This document shows, one piece after another, positions 27,667-38,100 of a stretch of 64,000 nucleotides of DNA. The stretch comes from Dyella psychrodurans (GTDB lineage: Bacteria; Pseudomonadota; Gammaproteobacteria; Xanthomonadales; Rhodanobacteraceae): positions 496,001 to 560,000 of the forward strand of contig NZ_QRBF01000001.1 of assembly GCF_003363265.1 (NCBI RefSeq). The letters run 5' to 3'. Every line of letters begins with the position of its first letter. The stretch's first letter is position 1. Made by a program: the position numbers and the translations under genes. Under the pieces are notes generated by a model. That model did not search any database. It saw only the letters and a program-made list of their open reading frames with translations, and was not told the DNA's origin.

Positions 27667-29391
27667 ATGCTCCTACTGATCCTTGCCTACCTCGGCGGTG
27701 TACTGACCATCCTCAGTCCGTGCATCCTGCCCGTACTGCCATTCGTCTTCGCGCGGGCAGATCGTCCATTCGCGCGCAACGGCCTGCCCATGCTGTTGGG
27801 CATGGCGCTAACCTTCGCTGCTGTCGCAACGCTTGCCGCTGTTGGCGGTGGTTGGGCAGTTCACGCGAATCAATATGGCCGCTATCTCGCCCTGGCGGTG
27901 CTGGCTGTGCTTGGCCTCACGTTGGTATCCGAGCGCTTTGCCGAATGGATTAGCCGTCCATTCGTCGCGCTTGGTGCCAAGCTCACCCAGCGCAGCGGCG
28001 ATGAGGATTCGGTGTTTTCGGCGGCCGGTTTGGGCGTCGCGACCGGATTGCTGTGGGCGCCGTGCGCGGGACCCATCCTGGGTCTTCTGCTTACGGGAGC
28101 GGCCCTCAAAGGTGCCAGTGCTCAAACCACTCTCTTGTTGCTTACCTACGCAGCCGGTGCTGCCACGTCACTCGCGTTGGCACTCGCTATCGGCGGGCGC
28201 GTGTTCGCACTGATGAAACGCTCGCTTGGCGCGGGCGAATGGGTTCGTCGAGTGCTGGGCGTGTTGGTGTTGGCGGGCGTCGCCACCATCGCGCTGGGCG
28301 TGGACACCGGATTGCTGACTCGCGTGTCGCTGGCCAGTACCAGTGGAATCGAGCAGAAGCTGATCGACGCTGTGCGCCCTGCTCCGTCCGCTCCCGCACA
28401 GTCCGCCGTCAAGGCCGGAGCGCCATTGCCCGTGGAAGGCGAGATGCCGTCGCTCGACGGCGCCACCGAGTGGCTCAACAGCCCTCCTCTTACAACGCAG
28501 TCATTGCGCGGCAAGGTGGTGCTGGTCGACTTCTGGACTTATTCCTGCATCAACTGCATCCGCGCGCTGCCCTATGTGCATGGTTGGGCCGACAAGTACA
28601 GGGATCACGGTCTCGTTGTCATCGGCGTGCATGCTCCCGAGTTCGCCTTCGAAAAGGACCCGGGCAACGTTACCAAGGCCGTGAAGGACATGGGCGTCAC
28701 CTATCCTGTCGCGCTCGATAACGACTATGTGATTTGGAAGGCCTTCAATAACCAGTACTGGCCCGCGCATTACTTCATCGACGCGAAGGGACACATGCGT
28801 CATCACCACTTCGGCGAAGGCGACTATGAGCAAAGCGAGGATGTGATCCGCCAATTGCTCACCGAGGCCGGACAGAAAAATCTGCCGGGCGGTTACGTAC
28901 AGCCGAACGCGCAGGGTGCGGAAGCCGCGGCGTCGGGCGATGCCACGACCTCACCGGAGACCTACGTGGGCTACACAAAAGCGCAGAACTTTACCGGTGG
29001 CGACATAGCCGAAAACATTTCGTTCGCCTACCACGCCCCGCAAATGCTGCAGACCAATCAGTGGACGCTCGACGGCCAATGGACCGTGGGCAGCGAATAC
29101 GCACATCTGGACAGCCCCAACGGCCGCATCGTTTATCACTTCCGGGGCCGCGACCTTCATCTCGTGCTCGGTCCGGACCACGATGGAAAACCCGTGCGCT
29201 TCCGCGTCTTGATTGACGGCAAGGCTCCTGGCGCCGATCACGGTACAGACGTCGACGCAGACGGGAATGGCACCGTCACAGGACAGCGCCTCTACCAATT
29301 GGTGCGCCAGTCAAACGGCAGCGGCGACCGCACCTTTGAAATCATCTTCCTCGACCCGGGTGTCCTGGCGTATTCCTTCACTTTCGGCTGA
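27667..29391 (+). CDS. DipZ-type CcdA-thioredoxin fusion
   Basis: A 574-residue fusion. Residues 1-225 are a CcdA/DsbD-beta membrane domain with about six helices and the two functional cysteines in ILSPCILPVLPFVFAR and LLWAPCAGPILGLL. Residues about 255-400 are a periplasmic thioredoxin-like domain with FWTYSCINCIRALPYV (CxxC) and the cis-Pro in QYWPAHYFID. The rest is the DipZ C-terminal carbohydrate-binding-like domain (AQNFTGGDIAENISFAYHAP to the end). It carries electrons from cytoplasmic thioredoxin to periplasmic disulfides. Full length for the family; the ATG is preceded by no strong SD. Confidence 0.9.
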   Translation: MLLLILAYLGGVLTILSPCILPVLPFVFARADRPFARNGLPMLLGMALTFAAVATLAAVGGGWAVHANQYGRYLALAVLAVLGLTLVSERFAEWISRPFVALGAKLTQRSGDEDSVFSAAGLGVATGLLWAPCAGPILGLLLTGAALKGASAQTTLLLLTYAAGAATSLALALAIGGRVFALMKRSLGAGEWVRRVLGVLVLAGVATIALGVDTGLLTRVSLASTSGIEQKLIDAVRPAPSAPAQSAVKAGAPLPVEGEMPSLDGATEWLNSPPLTTQSLRGKVVLVDFWTYSCINCIRALPYVHGWADKYRDHGLVVIGVHAPEFAFEKDPGNVTKAVKDMGVTYPVALDNDYVIWKAFNNQYWPAHYFIDAKGHMRHHHFGEGDYEQSEDVIRQLLTEAGQKNLPGGYVQPNAQGAEAAASGDATTSPETYVGYTKAQNFTGGDIAENISFAYHAPQMLQTNQWTLDGQWTVGSEYAHLDSPNGRIVYHFRGRDLHLVLGPDHDGKPVRFRVLIDGKAPGADHGTDVDADGNGTVTGQRLYQLVRQSNGSGDRTFEIIFLDPGVLAYSFTFG

Positions 29392-29454
29392 TCGTTGCGA
29401 TATGTTGAAAGTCCATCACCTCTGCGACTCACAATCAGCTTGTGCTACTTGCAC

Positions 29455-29472
29455 TGGCGTGCAATCACGCCA
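29455..29472 (+). terminator. Hairpin after dipZ
   Basis: TGGCGTG and CACGCCA pair over CAAT, followed by CTTTGGG. It lies about 63 bases past the dipZ stop; T content is low, so confidence is modest. Confidence 0.4.
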
Positions 29473-29557
29473 CTTTGGGTGCAATTGCCTACGGCAAACT
29501 CGCAATAACCGCATCGCTTTTTGACAGCATTGGCGATGTCAAAGTGATCGGACTGCT

Positions 29558-30388
29558 TCAGGACATCTTCTCCCCATAATAAAGCCGGTAGAACCATGCC
29601 CATACCGTCTCTATCTGTTTCTGGATGCGTGGCGGCACGGAATGCACCGTGGGCGTCACGATGCGAGTGGACTGCCGGTGCGGGTACTTCATCCGATAGT
29701 GGCTGTCGCTTTCCTGTTTTCCGGTCGTGAGTTGCTCCGGATCAATCTCGAACGGCGACAGCCCCAACCACGTGTACAGATGCGACATGCACTTCACCGG
29801 CTGCGCGACGAGGTCCTCGAAGCGCACGAAGTACAACCGCTGCTTTACGGCTTCGGGCAAATCCAGCACTGCCTGCAATGAGATAAGCGGTGCGCCGATT
29901 ACCCGATCTTTCGCGAACAGCGCATCCGCGCGACCGAAGCGGTCGTAGTCCGCCAGGTGATCGATAAAGTCCACCAGTATCGTGCGCTGATGCTGCGCCT
30001 CGATCGATCCGTAAATCTGCCCTAGCTCCCGCAGGCAGACGATCAATCTGGCTTCCGGCTCGACATGCAGCAGCAATTCGACCGCGTGCAGCCAGGCGCG
30101 GTTCTTGTCGATCACCACTCGGTGCGTACCGCTGTCGTGATGCCAGCCGTGCAGGAATCCACGCATGGCCGAGGCCAGATGCGCGTAGCTGGTCTCGAAC
30201 GATGAGTCTAGCTGCGACAGGAAGAACTGATCGTCACTGATCATCCGCCGGATGCCAAGCAGCGTGTTGCACAACGGCGAGCTATGCCCCTCGCACTGAA
30301 TCTGCGGATGCTGCGCGAGCAGCTGGCACAGCAGTGTCGAACCTGCACGCGGCAGGCCGGTAACGCCAACGAAAGTGGACGTTGCCAC
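29558..30388 (-). CDS. PAPS-dependent sulfotransferase-family protein
   Basis: A 276-residue sulfotransferase. GVTGLPRAGSTLLCQLLAQH is the 5'-phosphosulfate loop (P-loop-like), and RLIVCLRELGQIYGSIEAQH is the 3'-phosphate-binding segment with Arg and Ser. LYFVRFEDLVAQPVKCMSHL and WLGLSPFEIDPEQL are also typical. There is no signal peptide, so it acts in the cytoplasm. It begins one base after the TpsB stop, so it is the third gene of the two-partner secretion operon. Modification of the adhesin before export is an attractive but unproven idea; an operon hitch-hiker is possible. Confidence 0.85.
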   Translation of the reverse strand: MATSTFVGVTGLPRAGSTLLCQLLAQHPQIQCEGHSSPLCNTLLGIRRMISDDQFFLSQLDSSFETSYAHLASAMRGFLHGWHHDSGTHRVVIDKNRAWLHAVELLLHVEPEARLIVCLRELGQIYGSIEAQHQRTILVDFIDHLADYDRFGRADALFAKDRVIGAPLISLQAVLDLPEAVKQRLYFVRFEDLVAQPVKCMSHLYTWLGLSPFEIDPEQLTTGKQESDSHYRMKYPHRQSTRIVTPTVHSVPPRIQKQIETVWAWFYRLYYGEKMS

Positions 30389-30389
30389 G

Positions 30390-32066
30390 TCAGAACCCCT
30401 TGCTGAGCTGCACCCACGCCCGTGTGGACGGGCGCTTGCCCGCCAGTTCTGGCGTACTACCCACCGGCTGACCCACTTGCACCTGCGCTACCCATTGATC
30501 GGGACCGCCCCAGTTGAGTCCAACGCCCACGCTGCTCAGCGTGGCGTGGTTGCTGCCGGTGTTACCGGGCCACTGCTGCGGGTTGATCCATAGTGCGCCC
30601 TGGTCGGCGAACACGCTGCCCTGCCAGGCTCCGCCGGGTATGCTCAAGTCATGGCGCAGTTCCACCGTGGCCAGATAACCCGAGGCACCGGCCAACGTAC
30701 TCACTTCGTAGCCGCGTACGCTTTGCATGCCGCCAAGCAGGAGCTGTTCGGAGGAATCCAGGTTGTGGTGACTGTACTGACCAGTGAGTGCCACGTACAG
30801 GCGCGTCGTGGCCGTGATCGCCTGCAGACGGTTCACATTGGCATCCCAATGCAACTCATGCCCCTGCGTGTCGGCCGTCGCCGCATCACTGGCCCGCGCC
30901 GCGGCGTTGTCAAAGCCCAGTTGCCCGCGCGTCAGCGACAGTTGCGCTTGCGTCACGCCTCCTCCGTACCAATCATCGCGGTGATCGAACGTGCTGCTGG
31001 CCGTCCAGTCCCACGTGTGGCGGTCATCGTGCACATCGGTGCGGCCGGTGTCGTCCGCCAAATGGTGATTGTCCACTTCCAGCCGGGCACTGAGGTTCGT
31101 GGTGGGGCTGCGCACGATGGCCTGCGACAACCACGCGCTGGCTTCGGTGGCATGCCCTCGGGCATCCAAATCGGAAAGGCTATCGCCCAATTGGTAGGAC
31201 AGCGCCGAGTACGCCAATCCGAACCGGGTACCTGCACCATTGAGCGCAAAGTCATAGGCGAGATGGCCATAGTGCATGTGCCCGTCGGAAGCCAAAAGCC
31301 CGACGGTGAGCTGGTCGCCAAGGCCGGCAAGGTTGTTCACGGCCACGTTGCCGCCCAGACGGATACGGCCGGTGTAGCGGTCTCCCCCATCGTCCAGCGT
31401 AAGGTTGCCAGTGACGGGCGGTAGCGCCTGGGCATCGACGTTGAGGTTGCTGGTACCAGGCGTGCTACCGGGGCCTAGCACCGCATGCGCTTGCACCCCT
31501 GGCAGGTCGTTCAACAACAACAGCTGACGATCGAGTGCCTCCTGCGTGACCCGTTGGCCGCTCTGCAGCGGGCTGAGGGTAGCGTTGAGCAAGTTCGTCT
31601 GGACACGGCTGTGGTTGACCACCTGCACCTGGTCATAGCGCGCTTCGATAACCATGAACTGCACCACGCCATCATTCAACGCCTGCGTCGGCACGACAGC
31701 GCGGGACAACGGATAACCGTGGGCGCGATAGTAGTCGGTGATGCGCTGCGCGAGGACGTTGAGCGAAGTGAGTGTCTGCGTGTGGCCTTCGCCGTCGGCG
31801 ACCAGTGCGTGCAGCGTCTGGGCGTCGAAAGTGGTGCTGCCGCGAACGACGATCTGCTTTACCTCGAACGGAGTGTTGTCGGTGATGTGGGCGGTCACAG
31901 GCGACTGGATCCGTAGCCCCGGCTCACGTTGAGGTAACTGTTGCTGCGGGGGCTGCGCCTGCTGCAGCAGCTGACCGCTGGTGGGCGGGGCTTGCTGCGC
32001 GAACACGGGAGCAGCCAACAGGGCCAGGGTGAAGGGCGACAAACGCAACACGGCGGATCGGGTCAC
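30390..32066 (-). CDS. TpsB outer-membrane transporter (ShlB/FhaC/HecB family)
   Basis: A 558-residue two-partner secretion pore. After a signal peptide (LSPFTLALLAAPVFAQQ) comes a Gln/Pro-rich stretch, then POTRA domains (FEVKQIVVRGSTTFDAQTL; VVQFMVIEARYDQVQV), the ShlB domain and a 16-strand barrel. LLLGGMQSVRGYEVSTLAG contains the conserved VRGY tip motif of the L6 loop. The chain ends in Phe (WVQLSKGF), as needed for the BAM machinery. It lies 41 bases after the TpsA stop and exports that protein. Confidence 0.92.
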   Translation of the reverse strand: MTRSAVLRLSPFTLALLAAPVFAQQAPPTSGQLLQQAQPPQQQLPQREPGLRIQSPVTAHITDNTPFEVKQIVVRGSTTFDAQTLHALVADGEGHTQTLTSLNVLAQRITDYYRAHGYPLSRAVVPTQALNDGVVQFMVIEARYDQVQVVNHSRVQTNLLNATLSPLQSGQRVTQEALDRQLLLLNDLPGVQAHAVLGPGSTPGTSNLNVDAQALPPVTGNLTLDDGGDRYTGRIRLGGNVAVNNLAGLGDQLTVGLLASDGHMHYGHLAYDFALNGAGTRFGLAYSALSYQLGDSLSDLDARGHATEASAWLSQAIVRSPTTNLSARLEVDNHHLADDTGRTDVHDDRHTWDWTASSTFDHRDDWYGGGVTQAQLSLTRGQLGFDNAAARASDAATADTQGHELHWDANVNRLQAITATTRLYVALTGQYSHHNLDSSEQLLLGGMQSVRGYEVSTLAGASGYLATVELRHDLSIPGGAWQGSVFADQGALWINPQQWPGNTGSNHATLSSVGVGLNWGGPDQWVAQVQVGQPVGSTPELAGKRPSTRAWVQLSKGF

Positions 32067-32107
32067 AGGCAGGCATCCGAAAGACTAGGAAGGGAAATGG
32101 TGAGTCG

Positions 32108-35100
32108 TTATGGCAGGCGCACACCGCCGCCGACCACGCGCACATCCGGCGTGTAGAGATCCGACGCACCGGACGAGCTGGCAGACCGGAGCGGCACCGC
32201 CGTGGTTTGCCCGTCTTGCGTAGCCATCGTCGACGCCAGCAGACCACCCGGCGATAGCACGGTGGCGGTTGGCGCCGACTGACCCAACTGCTGCTGCAGG
32301 TACGCCACGCCCGGGAACGACACGTCATTGTTGGGCGCTACGGTGAACCCCAACGCATTGCCTGCGGCCTGCACGAAGACGTAATTGCCATCGTTCGCGG
32401 TCAGACCGCCGCCGAAAATGGCGTATTCCCCTGCCTGGCTTTGCGCGGTGGCCGGGGTGGTAAAGGTCAGCGCGCCGGTGGTGGCTTTGGCCAATGTGTC
32501 ACTCCCCTGGAAACCGGTGACCGTGCCGGTCAACGTAGGAATCGCTTGGCCGGCATATACCTGCACCGGTGTCGCCACGTAGGTCAGCGTGGCCGGTGTT
32601 ACCGTGAGCGTACCGCTGTCGTAGGTGATGGCGTAGTTACTCGATGCGAGGCCGCTGGGCGTGAGCGTGTAGCTGCCCACGTTCAAGGCACCTTGCGAAT
32701 TGCCGCCATAGGTGAGCGCACCTCCCAGCACTGCGGCGGTCTGCCCACCGACGAAACCGTTATAGGTAACGCCGTTGCCACCGCTGTACGTCTGCGCGTT
32801 GTAAGTCGTGCTGGCATTATTGGCCGTGACGGTGAGTCGAGCCGGGGTAATGATGCCGAGGGCGGCCGTGGCCGCGTTGTTGCCTAGCACGTAATCGCCT
32901 GCTCCATGGCCACTGATCGCCAGCCCGCTGACTTCCACGTTGATGCCACTGCCTGCATTGGCGGTGGTATAGACACCGGACGTGGGATCATTGAGGCTCA
33001 CCGCATCGCTGCCGATCACGCCGGTCAACGTGTAGTTGCCCGACGCCAGCGTCGCCGCCGTGGTGCCGTCATAGACCTTGCTGATCGCACCGTTAAGGCT
33101 TGCCGTCAGCGTCGCCGGTGTGATGGTCGCCACCACATTCGCGTTGGTGGATGCCAATGCGTAATCGCTGGCCTGCGAACCATTGCCGCCGGTAACGCCG
33201 TTGATGCTCAGACCCGATACGGTGACGTCGGTGGCGCTGGCCACATGCGCGCTGTTGTAAGCCACACTTGTGTCGGACAGGCTGGCGCCGGTATCGCCGG
33301 AAATGAATCCGCTGTAGCTGTACGTCGGGGTAAAGCCGACCGGCGCACTGGCCGTGCCGTCATAGACCTTGGTCACGCCGCTGTTGGTCAGCGTCAGCGT
33401 CAGTGTCGCCGGTGTGATGGTTCCGGCCACCGATGTGATGGACGGCAGCGCGACGCTGTAATCCGTGCTGAGGCTGGCATACGTGCTGGAGAGAATATCC
33501 ACTCCGAGGCTGCCGCTGGCGCCGATACTGCTGGCAGTGGCTGCATGACTGCTGTTGTAAGCCAACGTGATGCCGCTGATATTCAGCGACAGGCTATCGC
33601 CGCTGAGCGCACCGTTGACGCTGCCGCCGTTCAAACGGGCACCGTTCGCCGCGCTGGTGCCGTCGTAGACCTTGGTCAGCGCACCGCCGATGGTCGGCGC
33701 CGTGGCTGTCAGCACCAACGGCGAGATGCTGGCCACGCCCGCACCCGTGGAAGCCGTCGTGCTCGCCAAGCTGTAATCGCTGAATACGGAATTGTCGCTG
33801 CCGTTACCGGTGATCGACGCCAACGACAGGCCGCCTTGCGTGATCGTCGTCGCCGCGACGACGTGAGCCGAATTGAACACCGGCGTCGTCGCACTGCTCA
33901 CCGCGGCGCTGTCGCCCGACACCAGGCCCGTGATGCTGTACGTCGGACTGAAGCCGCCTGGTGCAGCCGTGGTGCCATCGTAGATCTTGGTGACGTTGAC
34001 GGTATTGGAAAGCGATACCGTCAAGGGTGCCGGCGTGATGGTCGCCGCCACGCTCGCGCTGCCGGATGCCAAAGTGTAATCGCTGACCTGCGAACCGTCG
34101 CTGCCGGTAATGCCGCTGAGGCTCAGACCCGATACCGTGACGGTGGTAGCGCTCGCCACGTGCGCGCTGTCGTAAGCCGCGCCGGTGTCAGTCAGGCTGG
34201 CGCCGGTGTCGCCGGAAATCAGTCCACTGTAACTGTACGTTGCGGTAAACCCAGGCGGTGCAGCGGTCGTACCGTCATAGGTCTTGGTCACGCCGCTGTT
34301 GGTCAGGTTCGCTGTCAGCGTGGCCGGTGTGATGGTTGCCGCCACACTCGCGTTGGAGGATGCCAAGGCGTAATCGCTGGCCAGCGAGCCGTTGCTTCCG
34401 ACTATGCCGTTGATGCTCAGACCCGATACGGTGACATCGGTGGCGCTGGCCACGTGCGCGCTGTCGTAAGCCGCACCAGTGTTGGACAGGCTGATGCTCG
34501 TGTCGCCGGAGACCAAGCCCGTGTAGCTGTACGTTGCGGTAAACCCAGCCGGTGCAGCGGTCGTACCGTCATAGATCTTGGTCACGCCGCTATTGGTCAG
34601 TGTCGCCGTCAGCGTCGCGGGTGTGATGCTCGCCGCCACACTCGCATTGGTGGATGCCAGGGTGTAATCGCTGGCCTGCGAACCGTTGCTGCCGACAATG
34701 CCGCTGATGCTCAGACCCGATACCGTGACGTCGGTGGCGGCGACCACGTGTGCGCTGTTGTAAATCGCACTTGTGCCGGTGAGGCTGGCGCCGGTGTCGC
34801 CGGAGATCAGACCGCTATAACTGTACGTTGGTGCAAAGCCGAGCGGCGCGTTGATCGTGCCGTCATAGCTCTTGGTCACGCCGATGTTGGTCAACGTCGG
34901 TGTCAGTGTTTCCGGTGTGATGGTTCCAGCCACCGCGGCGATTGATGGCAACGCCACACTGTAGTCGGTGCTCTGACTGCCGTTCGTGCTGGAGAGAATA
35001 TCCACCGCGAGACTGCCGCTGGCGCCGATACTGCTGGCAGTGGCTACATGGCTGCTGTTGTAAGCCAACGTGATGCCGGTGGTATCGAGCACCAGGCTAT

Positions 35101-38100
35101 CGCCGCTGAGCGCACCGCTGACGCTGCCGCCGTTCAAACTGGCACCGGTCGCCGCGATGGTGCCGTCGTAGACCTTGGTCGTCGTGCCGCCGATGGTCGG
35201 TGCCGTGGCCGTCAATACCAGCGGCGAGATGCTTGCCACGCCCGCACCGGTGGCAACGGTGGTGCTCGTCAAGGTGTAATCACTGAGCACGGAATTATCG
35301 GTACCGTTACCGGTGATCGACGCCAGCGACAGGCCACCTTGCGAGATCGCCGTTGCCGAGGCGACGTGAGCCGAATTGAATGTCGGCGTCGCCGCACTGC
35401 TCACCGCGGCGCTGTCGCCCGACACCAGACCCGAGATGCTGTACGTCGGGCTGAATCCACCTGGTGCCGCCGTGGTGCCGTCGTAGGTCTTGGTGACGTT
35501 GGTGGTATTGGAAAGCGATACCGTCAAGGGTGCTGGCGTGATGGTCGCCGCCACATTCGCACTGCTGGACGCCAAGGTGTAATCGCTGGCTTGCGAACCG
35601 TCGCTGCCGGTAATACCGCTGATGCTCAGACCCGATACCGTGACGGTGGTGGCGCTAGCCACGTGTGCGCTGTCGTAAGCCACGCCGGTGTCAGCCAGGC
35701 TGGCGCCGGTGTCGCCGGAAATCAGTCCGCTGTAGCTGTAGGTCGGCGTAAAGCCGCCTGGCGCGTTCGTCGTGCCGTCATAGGTTTTGGTCACGCCGCT
35801 GTTGGTCAGTGTCGCCGTCAGCGTGGCCGGTGTGATGGTCGCCGCCACACTCGCGCTGCTGGATGCCAAGGTGTAGTCGCTGGTCAGCGAGCCGTTGCTG
35901 CCGACAATGCCGGTGATGTTCAGACCCGAAACCGTGACGTCGGTGGCGCTGGCCACATGCGTGCTGTTGTAAGCCACGCTAGTGTCGGTCAGGCTAGCGC
36001 CGGTATCGCCGGTAACCAGACCGATGTAGCTATACGTCGGGGTAAAGCCAGCCGGCGCGGCGATCGAACCATCATAGGTTTTGGTCACGCCGCTGTTGGT
36101 CAGCGTCGCCATCAGCGTCGCGGGTGTGATGCTCGCCGCCACACTCGCATTGCTGGATGCCAAGGTGTAATCGCTGGCCTGCGAACCGTTGCTGCCGGTA
36201 ATGCCGCTGATGCTCAGACCCGATACCGTGAGGTCGGTGGCGCTCACCACGTGCGCGCTGTTGTACGTCGCACTGGTGTCGGTCAGGCTGGCGCCGGTAT
36301 CGCCGGAAATGAATCCGCTGTAGGTATACGTCGGGATAAAGCCGGCTGGCGCATTGATCGTGCCGTCATAGGTCTTGGTTACGCCGCTGTTGGTCAGGGT
36401 CGGCGTCAGTGTCGCCGGCGTGATGGTCCCGGCCACCGACGTGATGGCCGGCGCCGACAGGCTGTAGTCCGTGCTCTGGCTGCCGTTCGTGCTGGAGAGG
36501 ATATTCACTCCGAGACTGCCGATGGCGCCGATGCTGCTGGCAGTGGCTACGTGACTGCTGTTGTAGTCCAACGTGATGCCGGTGGTATCGAGCACCAGGC
36601 TATCGCCGCTGAGCGCACCGCTGACGCTGCCCCCACTCAAGCTGGCACCGGTTGCCGCGATGGTGCCGTCGTAGACCTTGGTCGTCGTGCCGCCGATGGT
36701 CGGTGCCGTGGCCGTCAATACCAGCGGCGAGATGCTTCCCACGCCCGCACCGGTGGCAGCGGTGGTGCTTGCCAAGGTGTAATCGCCGAGCACGGAACTA
36801 TCGGTACCGTTACCGGTGATCGACGCCAACGACAGGCCGCCTTGCGTGATCGCCGTTGCCGAGGCGACGTGAGCCGAATTGAATGTCGGCGTCGCCGAAC
36901 TACTCGCCGTGGCGCTATCACCCGACACCAGGCCTGCGAAGCTGTACGTCGGACTGAAGCCGCTTGGTGCCGCCGTGGTACCGTCGTAGGTCTTGGTCAC
37001 GCTGGTGGTATTGGAAAGCGATACCGTCAACGGTGCTGGCGTGATGGTCGCCGCCACATTCGCATTGCTGGATGCCAGGGTGTAATCGCTGGCCAGCGAA
37101 CCGTTGCTGCCGGTAATGCTGCTGATGCTCAGGCCCGATAGCGTGAGGTCGGTGGCGCTGACCACGTGCGCGCTGTTGTAAGCCGCACCGGTGTCGGACA
37201 GGCGGGCGCCGGTGTCGCCGGAGATCAAGCCACTGTAGCTGTAGGTCGGCGTAAAGCCGCCTGGCGCATTCGTCGTGCCGTCATAGGTCTTGGTCACGCC
37301 GCTGTTGGTCAGTGTCGCCGTCAGCGTTGCGGGTGTGATGGTCGCCGCCACGCTCGCGCTGTTGGGTGCCAAGGTGTAATCGCTGATCAGTGAACCGTTG
37401 CTGCCCGTAATGAGGAGGACGCGCAAACCCGATACGGTAATGCGAGAGGCACTGCCCGCGTGCACGCCGTTGTAGGCCACGCCGGTGTTGGTCAGGATGG
37501 CGCCGGTGTCGCCGGCGACCAAGCCGAGGTAGCTGTACGTCGGGGTAAAGCCGACCGGTGCATTGGTCGTGCCGTTATAGACCTTGGTCACGCCGCTGTT
37601 CGTCAGTCTCGGCGTCAGTATGGCGCGTGTGATGGTCGCCGCCACATTCGCACTCGTGGACGCCAAGGTGTAATCGCTCGCCAGCGAGCCGTTGCTGCCG
37701 GTAATGCCGCTGATGCTCAGACCCGATACCGTGACGTCGGCAGCGTTGACCACGTGCGCGCTGTTGTACGTCGCACTGGTGTCGGTCAGGCTGGCGCTGG
37801 TATCGCCGGAGACCAGCCCGCTGAAGCTGTACGTAGGGGTAAAGCCAACCGGTGCAGCGGTGGTGCCGTTATAGGTTTTGGTCACGCCGGTGTTGGTCAG
37901 CGTCGGCGTCAGGGTCGCCGGATCGATCGTCAGGGTCGCGCTCGACGTGCCGAAGCTCAGATCGTAACTGGTGGAATACGCCGATGAGACATTCTCGGTG
38001 TAGCTACCGGCGTGCTGCGCGGTCGTCAGCCCCAGCGTGATCGCCGAAAGATCCGGCGACGGAAGCGAATAACTCACTACTGCGCCGGCCTGATTGGTTC

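Noticed and set aside
29520-29543. TTTGACA/TGTCAAA stem as terminator of the TPS operon.
   Set aside because: On the minus strand the stem is followed by A residues, not T residues, and the loop is 10 bases; it may be a site of another kind.
32906-37393. Very long open frames antisense to the TpsA repeat region (679 and 697 codons).
   Set aside because: They mirror the repeat period of the adhesin, are rich in Arg, Gly and Ala, have no ribosome sites and no domains; long antisense frames are expected opposite GC-rich repetitive genes.
33407-37915. CRISPR-like or satellite explanation for the regular repeats.
   Set aside because: The repeats are in frame, encode YDG modules within one intact reading frame and have module lengths of 98-104 codons; there are no spacers.
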